64,000 bases of DNA from Gammaproteobacteria bacterium. GTDB taxonomy: Bacteria; Pseudomonadota; Gammaproteobacteria; Enterobacterales; Neiellaceae. The notes below the pieces were generated by a model that saw only the letters and a list, made by a program, of their open reading frames with translations, did no database searches and was not told the origin of the DNA. This document shows, piece after piece, positions 48,765 to 56,528 of this stretch. Each line of letters opens with the position of its first letter. Within the stretch, counting starts at the first letter, position 1. The translations under genes were made by a program, and so were the position numbers. The stretch lies in contig JAFOOX010000022.1 in NCBI GenBank assembly GCA_017425245.1, positions 62,001 to 126,000 of the forward strand, in the 5' to 3' direction.

Positions 48765-48922
48765 CCTTGAATGCCGCTGCGGCGGTCGATGTTGATTAGC
48801 CGATACGCGGCGGCCTGGGTTTGTGTTCCCCCTTTGGCAAAGGGGGATACCAGGGGGATTTTCTGAGAATGCCGCTGCGCGGGAGATGCCAACTGCGTTG
48901 GCCATTGCGCCTGCGGCGCGGC
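48765..48922. repeat. TGC-loop hairpin cluster and CCCC-TTTGGCAAAG-GGGG repeat, second copy
   Basis: GCCGCTGCGGC near 48773; the G/C-run hairpin at about 48826-48870 (CCCCCTTTGGCAAAGGGGG); then GCCAACTGCGTTGGC (6-bp stem) near 48889 and GCGCCTGCGGCGC near 48907. It leads directly into element B2, as the cluster at 45955 leads into B1. Confidence 0.85.
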
Positions 48923-49169
48923 GGATTGCGGGGTGCCGCCCCCGCGTGACGGGCAGGAGGAGGGTAGCCGGACCCTCCTCCTGCACCACCAGCCGGCCCG
49001 GTAGATCAGCGCAGTTAATGCCTGTGGCCTGTTCCGGTGCTGCTGTTGGGCCGCTCGACGGCACATCCCTGTGCCGGGCTCGCTCTCGCCGACATCCTGT
49101 CGCCTCGACCTGCCAGCTGCACCAAGGCTGGTGTGGGCTGATGGGCGATCTGGGCGCTGCTCAAACGGG
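48923..49169 (-). ncRNA. Dispersed GGA-hairpin element, copy B2 (putative structured RNA)
   Basis: Nearly identical to B1. H1 48928-48945, H2 48953-48984 (same 13-bp stem), H3 49059-49076 (sense loop AGGGAT), H4 49088-49104 (sense GGCGAC/GTCGGC, loop AGGAT). In H4 an A-T pair of B1 is a G-C pair here, and one pair is lost. Antisense to both flanking plus-strand genes. Confidence 0.55.
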
Positions 49170-49305
49170 TGGAGATGTGCAGTTGCCGTTCACGCTTGCG
49201 ACATTTTGTGGCGTGGCGCCACAATGGGTTGCTGCGGGTGGTGGGGCGGCCTATAGTTCTGGAGCGGTAACGGGGCGGCTGGCCGCCGGTAATGAGGAAT
49301 TGACC

Positions 49306-49536
49306 ATGGCGACTTCGGTTCGTCTTGATGACAGCTTTGTGCAGGACGTTAAGGTTCACGCCGATGCGTTGAGCCGCAGCCTGCCCAAGCAGATTGAGCA
49401 CTGGGCCAAGATTGGCCAGATCGTGGAGGAAAACCCCGATCTGTCATACGCCTTCATCAAGGAGGTGTTGTTGGCCAAGAGTGAGGTTCAGCAAGGATTG
49501 GTAACCCGCTATGAGCGACGGACAAAACGCGATTGA
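49306..49536 (+). CDS. ParD-like type II antitoxin
   Basis: A 76-residue protein, MATSVRLDDSFVQDVKVHA onward, with a ribbon-helix-helix-like N-terminus and SRSLPKQIEHWAKIGQIVEE, matching the ParD-like antitoxin family. It would bind the operon promoter and neutralise the downstream toxin. ATG 49306 with GAGG eight or so bases upstream; the frame is open further upstream through element B2 but that is not coding. Its 3' end overlaps the toxin start by 26 nt. Confidence 0.85.
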   Translation: MATSVRLDDSFVQDVKVHADALSRSLPKQIEHWAKIGQIVEENPDLSYAFIKEVLLAKSEVQQGLVTRYERRTKRD

Positions 49537-49807
49537 GGTGTTTGAGAGCCGCCGCTTTGGCAAGGCCCTGAAAAAGCTACCGGATGCCGCGCTCAAGGTG
49601 GTGGAAGACGAGATCGACAAGCTGATCGCCGATCCGCTGTTGGGCGAACAGAAGAAGGGCGACCTGGCCTTCTTGCGGGTGCACAAGTTCCCGCTCAATC
49701 GCCAGCAGATGCTGCTGGCCTACAGCTGGCAGCAAGAGCGCCTGCACCTCTACCTGCTGTCGTTCGGGGCTCACGAGAACTTCTACGACGAGCTGATGCT
49801 CGGCTGA
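49511..49807 (+). CDS. RelE/ParE family toxin
   Basis: A 98-residue protein with the RelE/ParE fold signs: FGKALKKLPDAALKVVEDEI (N-terminal helices), LAFLRVHKFPLNRQQMLLAY and LHLYLLSFGAHENFYDEL (C-terminal strand with the family's HENFYD ending). Such toxins cleave ribosome-bound mRNA or poison gyrase; which applies is not clear. It overlaps the antitoxin gene, the usual antitoxin-first order. Confidence 0.87.
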   Translation: MSDGQNAIEVFESRRFGKALKKLPDAALKVVEDEIDKLIADPLLGEQKKGDLAFLRVHKFPLNRQQMLLAYSWQQERLHLYLLSFGAHENFYDELMLG

Positions 49808-49863
49808 TGCCTGCGGCGCGCTAGATCTGCCACTGCGTGGCACGCAAACGAGGTGGTCAATTG

Positions 49864-50253
49864 ATGCGCTTATTATTGACTGGCGGCCGTTATTGCCTCG
49901 GCTTTGGCATGGCTGCGCTGCTTCTTGCCTGTGGTAACGCCGAACTTCAACAATCGCTGACCATTGCGGTCCGTTGCGATCCGGGTGTTAGTGGTTCACT
50001 GCTCGTGGAGCTGGAGGACGGCACTCAAGGCCAACAAATGGATCTGCAGATGCTGTGCCGCCAAGGAACCATGCAGTTGGCGGAATACCAACGAGGACAG
50101 CAGATTCGGTTTCGCTGGTCTGAGGGCGCGGTTGAGAAAGCGACGTTGACTTCTGAATTTCCTGAACATATCCAGTCGCAGGTGAACGATGGTTACTATC
50201 TGGTCATTGCAGTGCGTGCACAGCCGCCATTGTTGAGTAATGAGCGGCTATGA
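49864..50253 (+). CDS. Small lipoprotein of unknown function
   Basis: About 129 residues with a lipoprotein signal: hydrophobic core YCLGFGMAALLLACGN, lipidated Cys near 24. The mature part has two more cysteines (VRCDPG, MLCRQG) that could form a disulfide. I do not recognise a family. ATG 49864 is preferred to the upstream in-frame start because it places the signal core correctly; GAGG is about ten bases upstream. Lies between two repeat clusters. Confidence 0.65.
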   Translation: MRLLLTGGRYCLGFGMAALLLACGNAELQQSLTIAVRCDPGVSGSLLVELEDGTQGQQMDLQMLCRQGTMQLAEYQRGQQIRFRWSEGAVEKATLTSEFPEHIQSQVNDGYYLVIAVRAQPPLLSNERL

Positions 50254-50294
50254 CGTTCAGGTAGTAATGTCAGGCCTAAAGGCGCTTCGCGGCT

Positions 50295-50371
50295 GAGATG
50301 CCTGCTGCGCAGGCAGATTGCGCCTGCGGCGTAGCGGCCCAACTGCGTTGGCCATTGCGCCTGCGGCGCGG
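50295..50371. repeat. Tandem TGC-loop hairpins
   Basis: Four hairpins in a row, about 20 bp apart, each with a TGC triloop but a different stem: GCCTGC/GCAGGC, CGCC/GGCG, CCAAC/GTTGG and GCGCC/GGCGC. Stem turnover with a fixed loop suggests the hairpin itself matters. It leads directly into element A2. Confidence 0.85.
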
Positions 50372-50637
50372 CGGATTGCGAGGTTACCCACCTCGCGCTG
50401 GGGCAGAGGGGCGTAGCGCCACGCCCCTCTGCACACCCGGGCGCCCCCGAGATCACCACCATCAACATCTGTTGGTTGTTCTGCCGGGCTACGGGGTCGC
50501 CACAATGTGCCTTCCCTGGCCCATAGTGGCTTTCGTCGCCATCCAGGCGACTCAACCCCTCCGCCCAGCAGGCCGCTGGTTTGCCGGCGCCGTGCCAGTG
50601 GTGATCCAGGGGTAGGGGGCTACAGCGCTGCCGCTGG
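50372..50637 (-). ncRNA. Dispersed GGA-hairpin element, copy A2 (putative structured RNA)
   Basis: Minus strand proposed as sense. H1 50378-50396, H2 50403-50432 (12-bp perfect stem, hexaloop), H3 50499-50530 (outer GCCAC/GTGGC, inner GCC/GGC; sense loop AGGGAA), H4 50535-50551 (sense GTCGCC/GGCGAC; loop TGGAT). The H4 stem differs from A1 at several positions with compensation. The tail ends in TACAGCGCTGCCGCTGG, shared with A5 and B1. Confidence 0.55.
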
Positions 50638-50816
50638 TTGTTGAATGGGTGCTCTCGGAGTCACTGTCAGGGCCAGCTCTATCGCGAATGCTGTGATCAA
50701 CTGCGGAAAATGTCGATTTCCTACTGACTGTTCACTGCTGCGTTGGCGTGGGTCGGGATATGGTGTTAAGGATTCGGTGGGTGTTCCACTAGGCCCCGAT
50801 ATGGCAGGATGCAAAA

Positions 50817-52418
50817 ATGAGAAAAGAGAAGTTGTCTATTTACCTCGCGAGAGAGGGCAATAAACAAGATTCGGATGTTATAAAGCTAGAAAATGTCAAA
50901 GGACCTATCAAGCTATCTTTGCCAGAAGCGGAATCTGCCGCTCTCTACATAAAAAGGCAACCACCCAAGAGTGCGCCGCCATGGACTAGGTTATTCACGC
51001 TAAATAATCAGGTTGATGCTTCTGAATTTGGATTCTCCTCTAACGTTGGGGCTGTTTTTATAGTTAGAGTGTCCGGCGCGACTTTTATACTTTCGTTTGG
51101 TACAGGTTTTCATCTATTAAAACCAGAGTCTATTGAACGCGATTTCGGTTTAAAAGTGACATTGAATTCAGTTGATCCTGATAAGTTAAGGAGCCTTGAC
51201 AAGGCAAGTTATGACCATAATCCATTAAACTCTAGAACTCAAAGTACAAAAGATGTTGATATATTTAATCTCCATTTAGATTCCGAGATGGAAATGCTCT
51301 ATGCAGTGACGGGGGCATCTTTAGTTAAAGAATTCGGTAGCCATGTGACTGGGCGAGACGCTCTTACAATAGCAGTTGAAGCTAACCTGTCTGATATCCC
51401 GGGTATCTTGTTCGAATCGCTAAAACGGTATCGCTCTAACTTGCCGGCTAAGTTTAGTTGGGTTGAGAACATTAATAGGGTGCGAGACTTAGATGAGATT
51501 GAAATATTGGATTTGGAATTGAATGCTTGTTTGGCCAATAAGAAATTTGATAGCCTCTGGCTGGGCGAGCCAGAAATAGTAGATTGGGAAGGCCAAATTG
51601 GATACTCATTTGAAAAGAGCGCAAGAGCCTTTCGTTACACCGTATTGTCCTTTGATGACTACATAAAGCATCTAAATGGTGCAACTCCCACAATTGATTT
51701 AATGAAGGAAAATGTCATTCATGTAAATAACAGTGAGTATCAGCCCATTAAGAGCTGGTCAGTCTATCGTTGTTTGTATGCGGAAATCACATTTGGTCAG
51801 AGTTGTTATGTATTGAGGAATGGCATTTGGTACAAGATTAACTCTACTTTCGTTTCGGCAGTTAATGACTATCTTGCTGATGTTTGCATTCACTCATTTA
51901 AGTTCCCTGTATATTCTCATGATGATGAGGGTGAATATAATGAGCATGTGTCTATAACTCAAAGTGGATTCTGCTTGATGGACAAGAAAAACATTCATAT
52001 CGGCGGGCCATACGACAAATTGGAACATTGCGATTTGATTAAAGATGGAAAAGAGTTTGTTCATGTCAAACTATACCGAAGCTCTGGCACTTTAAGTCAT
52101 CTTTTCGCTCAAGGGTTTGTCGCTGCGGAGGCGTTTATAAAAGACAAGGATTATAGAGAGAAACTAAATCCAAAGCTGCCGGCACCAATAAGGCTTAGAG
52201 ATCCTAAACCTAGGCCAGATCCAAGCAAATACACGATCGTGTATGCAATAGCGACCACAAAAGATATACCAAGGGAGCTGCCATTTTTCTCAAAGATAAC
52301 TCTAAAGAACGCCTTAAAAACCCTGCGAGCTCTAAACTATAATGTAGCTCTTTCGAGAATAGAGATAGATGCGAAATGGCTAATGACCAAAAAATGTAAA
52401 CCAACGAAATGTAGTTAG
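50817..52418 (+). CDS. TIGR04141/DUF6119-like sporadically distributed protein
   Basis: A 533-residue protein, beginning MRKEKLSIYLAREGNKQD, that resembles the sporadically distributed TIGR04141 (DUF6119) family: an N-terminal beta-rich part with GAVFIVRVSGATFILSFGTG, and the C-terminal FVHVKLYRSSGTLSHLFAQG block. Function is unknown; its patchy spread and occurrence among accessory genes make a defence role plausible but unproven. The gene is clearly AT-richer than its neighbours, with different codon use (many TTA, ATA, AGA), which indicates recent transfer. No partner gene is adjacent. Confidence 0.65.
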   Translation: MRKEKLSIYLAREGNKQDSDVIKLENVKGPIKLSLPEAESAALYIKRQPPKSAPPWTRLFTLNNQVDASEFGFSSNVGAVFIVRVSGATFILSFGTGFHLLKPESIERDFGLKVTLNSVDPDKLRSLDKASYDHNPLNSRTQSTKDVDIFNLHLDSEMEMLYAVTGASLVKEFGSHVTGRDALTIAVEANLSDIPGILFESLKRYRSNLPAKFSWVENINRVRDLDEIEILDLELNACLANKKFDSLWLGEPEIVDWEGQIGYSFEKSARAFRYTVLSFDDYIKHLNGATPTIDLMKENVIHVNNSEYQPIKSWSVYRCLYAEITFGQSCYVLRNGIWYKINSTFVSAVNDYLADVCIHSFKFPVYSHDDEGEYNEHVSITQSGFCLMDKKNIHIGGPYDKLEHCDLIKDGKEFVHVKLYRSSGTLSHLFAQGFVAAEAFIKDKDYREKLNPKLPAPIRLRDPKPRPDPSKYTIVYAIATTKDIPRELPFFSKITLKNALKTLRALNYNVALSRIEIDAKWLMTKKCKPTKCS

Positions 52419-52667
52419 CGTGTACTTTAGAGCGCGGCACCAGCGGGCGTCTATTATCAGGGCTGCTGGGCCTGCTGAAGTTTAAGACAAATGAATGTTA
52501 ATGTCTTACGGAGCTGAGACCCTTGGTGGAGCAATTAAATTGCGAGGTTAAAAGGTGTGGGCCGTGTACGGATTTACGGGCGAGCTGTGGAGAGCACATA
52601 CGCGTTGCAAGATTCGAGTAGCGAATAAGACCAGAGCCTGCACGGGGCGACATTTCTTCCAACCCCT

Positions 52668-52945
52668 TGCCCACCACCCGCACCCACGCCAGCCAACCCA
52701 CGGCCAGCTGGTCGAAGGGATTGAGCTGGCAGGGATGCCAGCGAAAGCAAATCTGGGCAGGAGAGCCCATATTTGCGACCCCGTAGCCCGGCAGAACTTA
52801 CGCCAGTACGCGATGGTGGTGAGCTTGGGGGCCGCCGGGATTGGTAAGGGCCGGGCGGGACCGGCCCTTGCCCGGCCTGCGCCGGCCGGTCGGCGCTCTT
52901 ATCAAATCGCCACGCGATTTGTCTCAACGCCTGCGGCGCAAGCGC
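52668..52945 (+). ncRNA. Dispersed GGA-hairpin element, copy A3 (putative structured RNA)
   Basis: Plus strand proposed as sense. H4 52725-52742 (GCTGGC-AGGGAT-GCCAGC), H3 52747-52776 (GCAAAT/ATTTGC outer, TGGGC/GCCCA inner, loop AGGAGA), H2 52843-52872 (GGTAAGGGCCGG stem with one G-T pair, hexaloop) and H1 52879-52896 (GCGCCG/CGGCGC). This copy has the most diverged stems and yet all hairpins are kept, so it is the best evidence of covariation. It lies 250 nt downstream of the DUF6119-like gene on the same strand. Confidence 0.6.
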
Positions 52946-52962
52946 CGCTACGGACTTTCGTC

Positions 52963-53301
52963 TCAATTGGCGCGACCTTTCGTCAACGCACGCCGAGAAG
53001 TTAGAGTTACAGCGGCCAGCAGCAGGGCAAGGGCGATCAAAATTGTGGTGGCATGCCCTACCAGAAACTGATAGAGCGTGAAGCCGATAAAGCCGTTCTC
53101 ATCGCTAAGTAGCCGTATCCAGTACTGGGACGGTTCCGCATCCTGCAGGAGGTTGGACCAGGACGGCATGGCTTTGACCACCAGCAAGGTTGTTGGGTCG
53201 TCGCTGAACAACACAACCGCCGTCATGGTTTTCAGTGCCAGTAATACAATCCCGAAGCCAACAAGAACGAGCGAGATTATTCTAGGGAGCGGATAGCGCA
53301 T
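52963..53301 (-). CDS. Two-helix membrane protein, probable immunity protein
   Basis: A 112-residue protein with two membrane helices (IISLVLVGFGIVLLALKTMT and FLVGHATTILIALALLLAAV) around a polar loop of about 45 residues that would face the periplasm. Its start overlaps the end of the amidase gene by 20 nt. The pairing of a peptidoglycan amidase with a periplasm-exposed small membrane protein is that of effector and immunity (inference). A truncated second copy is at 54444-54592. Confidence 0.65.
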   Translation of the reverse strand: MRYPLPRIISLVLVGFGIVLLALKTMTAVVLFSDDPTTLLVVKAMPSWSNLLQDAEPSQYWIRLLSDENGFIGFTLYQFLVGHATTILIALALLLAAVTLTSRRALTKGRAN

Positions 53302-53839
53302 GTCTTTTCCTCAAAGTGCTTATCACGGGCAACAGCTCGCTTCCTGGGCAAGAGTAATCTTGCCCTTTGAGAACTTCCTTATGTCCACCGAGCTTGGATA
53401 TTGGAAAATACGTCTTAAGCAATTTTATGAGCCGCTCCAGCGCTTGAAGCTGCTGAGCTGACAGGTCATCGTCGATATCCCACCACTGATGGTCAAAGTC
53501 ACCCATCATCAAGATCCCGATCTTTCCCGTATTGCTCAGCTTGACGTGGCTGCCTTTGTATACAATTTCTCTGCCTTCATAAAGCTTGCCCGTTTTACCT
53601 ACAAGGTAATGGTAGCCAACGTCATCATACTTATTTATGGCCATGTGGTGACGTTCTACGTCAATGGGGTCGTCTTTGCCACTATTTCCTGAATGATGGA
53701 CGACAATGCTGTTGTAGGCCCAGTCTTCAACAAGTTTTTAATAATTGGGTGTCAACCGACCCCAGTTAAGGCGTCGCTCAATACTCAGTTGGGTAAGGAT
53801 GATGTTCTGAATGGCGCGTCGACCGACAATATTTGACAT
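53282..53839 (-). pseudogene. N-acetylmuramoyl-L-alanine amidase (PGRP/amidase_2), broken by a nonsense codon
   Basis: From ATG 53839, with AAGGAGG five bases upstream, the frame reads MSNIVGRRAIQNIILTQL...NWGRLTPNY, then TAA at 53738-53740, then continues in frame KLVEDWAYNSIVVHHSGNSG to 53282. The downstream part has the amidase_2 zinc ligands: His in VVHHSGN, His in KLGGHKEVL and Cys in YSCPGSELL, with GYHYLVGKTGKLYEG. A single CAA-to-TAA change would explain the stop. Restart at ATG 53644 would lose the first zinc His, so the gene is probably dead unless read through. No signal peptide; it resembles secreted antibacterial amidase effectors. Confidence 0.8.
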
Positions 53840-54145
53840 GTAACCTCCTTGTTTTCATGGCCCGCGTATCCGTGCGGACTTTGTCTTCGATACTCGCTCA
53901 ACTTACATGGCTAGAGCTGTAAGCGGACCAGCGATCAGCCGTTATGTGATGCGTTTCAAGAAATTTTCACCTCCAGCCGTCAGCTGCACCACCACTCCCA
54001 CCCTTGCTCACCACCCGCACCCACGCCAGCCAACCCACGGCCAGCTGGGTGACGGGCGAGCGGACCGAATGGCCGCGAGAGTCACTAAGGTGATCAACTA
54101 AGGACGTCAAATCGATGCGTGGCGAAAGCCCTGTATTCCCCACAC
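53840..54145. other. Intergenic region with a truncated element tail
   Basis: Upstream of the amidase gene. At about 53983-54050 is a fragment of the dispersed element (CACCCGCACCCACGCCAGCC and ACCCACGGCCAGCTGG), without H3 or H4. No coding sequence with a plausible start is visible. Confidence 0.5.
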
Positions 54146-54427
54146 CCTTGCCCACCACGCACACCCAAGCCAGCCAACCCACGGCCAGCCGGGTGTAGGG
54201 GTTGAGGCAACAGGACGTTGCCGAAAGCCACTATGGGCCATGGAGGGCACATTGTGGCGACCCCGTAGCCCGGCAGAACTTACGCCAGTAACAGATGGTG
54301 GTGAGCTTGGGGGCCGCCGGGATTGGTAAGGGCCGGGCGGGTCCGGCCCTTACCCGGCCAGCGCCGGCCGGTCGGCGCTCTTATCAAATCGCCACGCGAT
54401 TTGTCTCAACACCTGCGGCGCAAGCGC
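54146..54427 (+). ncRNA. Dispersed GGA-hairpin element, copy A4 (putative structured RNA)
   Basis: Plus strand proposed as sense. H4 54206-54222 (GGCAAC-AGGAC-GTTGCC), H3 54227-54258 (GCCAC/GTGGC outer, GCC/GGC inner, loop ATGGAG), H2 with the perfect 12-bp stem GGTAAGGGCCGG near 54325-54355, and H1 GCGCCG/CGGCGC near 54360. Part of a duplication with A3. Confidence 0.55.
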
Positions 54428-54443
54428 CGCTACGGACTTTCGT

Positions 54444-54592
54444 CTCAATTGGCCGGACCTTTTGCCAGCGCACGCCGAGAAGTTAGAGTGACAGCGGTCA
54501 GCAGTAGGGCCATGGCGATCAAAATTGTGGTGGCATGCCCTACCAGAAACTGATAAAGCGTGAAGCCGATAAAGCCGTTCTCATCGCTAAGT
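54444..54592 (-). pseudogene. Truncated copy of the 52963 immunity gene
   Basis: The minus strand encodes LSDENGFIGFTLYQFLVGHA and on to the stop, about 95% like the last 49 residues of the protein at 52963. Homology ends abruptly at GCTAAGT (54592, matching 53111), with unrelated sequence beyond. No start codon or RBS remains. Confidence 0.88.
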
Positions 54593-54789
54593 GAAATCTG
54601 GGACACCCATCTTCAGTTGTCCTGGACGGCGACGCGGCAGAAAGTGGGTGACCCCCAATTGGGTCAAGCAATTTGGGAGCTTCACCTCAATATTGACGGC
54701 TATTCGTACTATTGAGTCGTCGGCGTGGGGTATATTGGATCCAACGGTTAGAGAAGGACGCCCTCAGGGCTTGGTCCTTCAGCGCCTTG
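54593..54789. other. Unassigned sequence at a rearrangement break
   Basis: Starts at the break with TGAAATCTGGGACACCCATC and includes the inverted repeat TGACCC-CCAATT-GGGTCA near 54648. It looks like mobile-element debris, but I cannot name the element. A stem GACGCCCTCAGGGC near 54759 has no clear U-run. Confidence 0.35.
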
Positions 54790-55242
54790 TTACTTATTTT
54801 TAAGGTCGGGACCGCATTCAATAAACGATTGGATGTATACGATGTCCCGAACAAACAACCACTGGTGAGATGCCTCCTCGCAAACAGCATAACCTTGTTT
54901 CTTAAAATATTTGTCAGCAGCGAAATGTGCAACATGAGGAAATGCGAACGCTAGAACCACACCAGATATAGCCAAGCGGGAGAAAAAAGTAGTCTGCTCG
55001 TTTGTTAACGGGCGACTTAACCAAAACTCCCTAATAATCATATAAGCGAGTGCTAGTAGGCCAACACCAACACCAAGCATGTAGTAAGAACCTTTGTCGA
55101 AAGTAACTATTGGTGATGCCCTATGGCTAAATAGCGAAAAAAGCCGATATAAAAACCATACAATGGCGCTAACGCCGAAGGCCAAGAGGAACACCGGCGT
55201 ACCAATGCGGTCAATTAATGAAGGTGAATCTACTTTTTCCAT
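54790..55242 (-). CDS. Membrane protein, probable immunity to the adjacent pore-forming toxin
   Basis: A 150-residue protein with about three to four hydrophobic segments (FLLAFGVSAIVWFLYRLFSL, YYMLGVGVGLLALAYMII, LAISGVVLAFAFPHVAHF). Multi-helix inner-membrane proteins encoded next to pore-forming toxins are typical colicin-type immunity proteins. Its ATG is two bases after the toxin stop codon, on the same strand, and the DNA is similarly AT-rich. Family not recognised. Confidence 0.65.
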   Translation of the reverse strand: MEKVDSPSLIDRIGTPVFLLAFGVSAIVWFLYRLFSLFSHRASPIVTFDKGSYYMLGVGVGLLALAYMIIREFWLSRPLTNEQTTFFSRLAISGVVLAFAFPHVAHFAADKYFKKQGYAVCEEASHQWLFVRDIVYIQSFIECGPDLKNK

Positions 55243-55243
55243 A

Positions 55244-56116
55244 CTAGCTGACTTTCGGGAATTGGGATAAGTATTCGCGTAACGTCTTTCTCACCCAAGT
55301 AACTGCAATTGCTCGTGCCGATGTCACTGCGCAATCAATCACTTTATCTATAGCTTTACCGGCAGCGCCTAGCATTTTAATCTTTTTCTGATTGATACCA
55401 TTTTCTGCGTTGTCTGCCATCTCATCTATACCGGCGATCACGCGGTTGGTAATTCCTAAACGGTTATCCGCATATTCAAGAAGCATGGAGGCGCCCACAC
55501 CCACTAGAACAACAGCGACAATTGGACCTACTGCGAATGTTGCGACAACAGTAGATGAAGCGATTAAAATTGCCGCACCAGTTGCGATCCCTACCTTTAC
55601 GACATCGGTAGCCAAAGTCCCAATTAACTGGGTTAACGTGGCTTGGTCCGTGAGAAAATAGTCGGCCACCCTATAAGCAGAAAGTAATGCTACTGTAATA
55701 ATGCACCCAACTTTGGCTGAATTGACTGCACCAGCTCTACCCAATCCCATGCTAATCACTTTAGGACTTTTAATCCCATACTTAGTGCCAGTGAGCACAG
55801 TTCTTAATCCGGCGTGGCCTTTTATAATGATATGAGGCTTGCCGCCATAGTTCTTAATGTACGTCCTTGCTCCAACCCCCCCCAAATCACCAATCAACTT
55901 GGCCATGGTTACTGCATCATCCGCAGAAGCGTAATAGCTTGCGCCCACGCCCACTTTGCCTTTTATTTTCTGCCAAGCGGTTTGAACGGCCTCTTGTCTC
56001 CCTTTGGGTGAAGATTTAATGATGGCATCCATCTCTGCAAATGAAACGACATAAATTTCGTGCGTGTTCGACAGGATTTTTTCTTGTAGTTCTTTCTTTT
56101 CGCTCTCTGTAAGCAT
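55244..56116 (-). CDS. Probable pore-forming toxin/effector
   Basis: About 290 residues. An amphipathic N-terminal part (residues 1-140, with AWQKIKGKVGVGASYYASAD) is followed by hydrophobic segments VGCIITVALLSAYRVADYFL near 150 and a long hairpin near 190-232 (GIATGAAILIASSTVVATFA, GPIVAVVLVGVGASMLL), then a charged helix. One long hydrophobic hairpin inside a soluble helical protein is the pattern of pore-forming bacteriocin or type VI effectors. No signal peptide or delivery domain. ATG 56116 has GGGAG eight bases upstream. AT-rich compared with the flanks. Confidence 0.6.
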   Translation of the reverse strand: MLTESEKKELQEKILSNTHEIYVVSFAEMDAIIKSSPKGRQEAVQTAWQKIKGKVGVGASYYASADDAVTMAKLIGDLGGVGARTYIKNYGGKPHIIIKGHAGLRTVLTGTKYGIKSPKVISMGLGRAGAVNSAKVGCIITVALLSAYRVADYFLTDQATLTQLIGTLATDVVKVGIATGAAILIASSTVVATFAVGPIVAVVLVGVGASMLLEYADNRLGITNRVIAGIDEMADNAENGINQKKIKMLGAAGKAIDKVIDCAVTSARAIAVTWVRKTLREYLSQFPKVS

Positions 56117-56528
56117 TTTTTCCACTCCCTTGGTTGAAACTGAGACAAGAAATAACAGTATTATTAACCGGCATGCACATTTTCACACACCGGTGATCGG
56201 CGACGACCAGATTCCTGTAGATCTGCTGATCAGTGACGTATGTCATGTCGACGCTGGTACGACGCGAGTTGTGATCGCTGGCGCCATTCGCAGCAGATAA
56301 CCCTGCTGGCGCTTGGTGGCGATCTTGACGGGCCAAATAAGTTGTTGGGGTTCGGAAAAATTCATCGGGGGTCCATCCCTTGCGGCAGCTCGTCTTGAGC
56401 ACTGGCTTACTCTATAAGCGGCGGTGCGCAGAGCTAAGTAAAAATTCCCGATTTGTGGATCTTGATCACAGCGAGAACGGCCCGGAGGAGAACGTCGCGG
56501 CGCCGTCTCGGCGGACATCCATCTCATA
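56117..56528. other. Intergenic region upstream of the toxin gene
   Basis: About 410 nt presumably holding the toxin promoter. A 40-codon minus-strand frame (MNFSEPQQLIWPVKIATKRQ, start near 56366) has no convincing RBS and no relatives I recognise; it could be a small gene or a remnant. Confidence 0.4.

Noticed and set aside
52841-54553. Plus-strand frames beginning MVRAGR... in element copies A3 and A4
   Set aside because: They follow the repeat copies, overlap the immunity gene in antisense and have no RBS; the conserved hairpins explain the sequence better.
56243-56366. 40-codon minus-strand frame upstream of the toxin
   Set aside because: No clear RBS, family or partner; kept only as a note in the intergenic entry.
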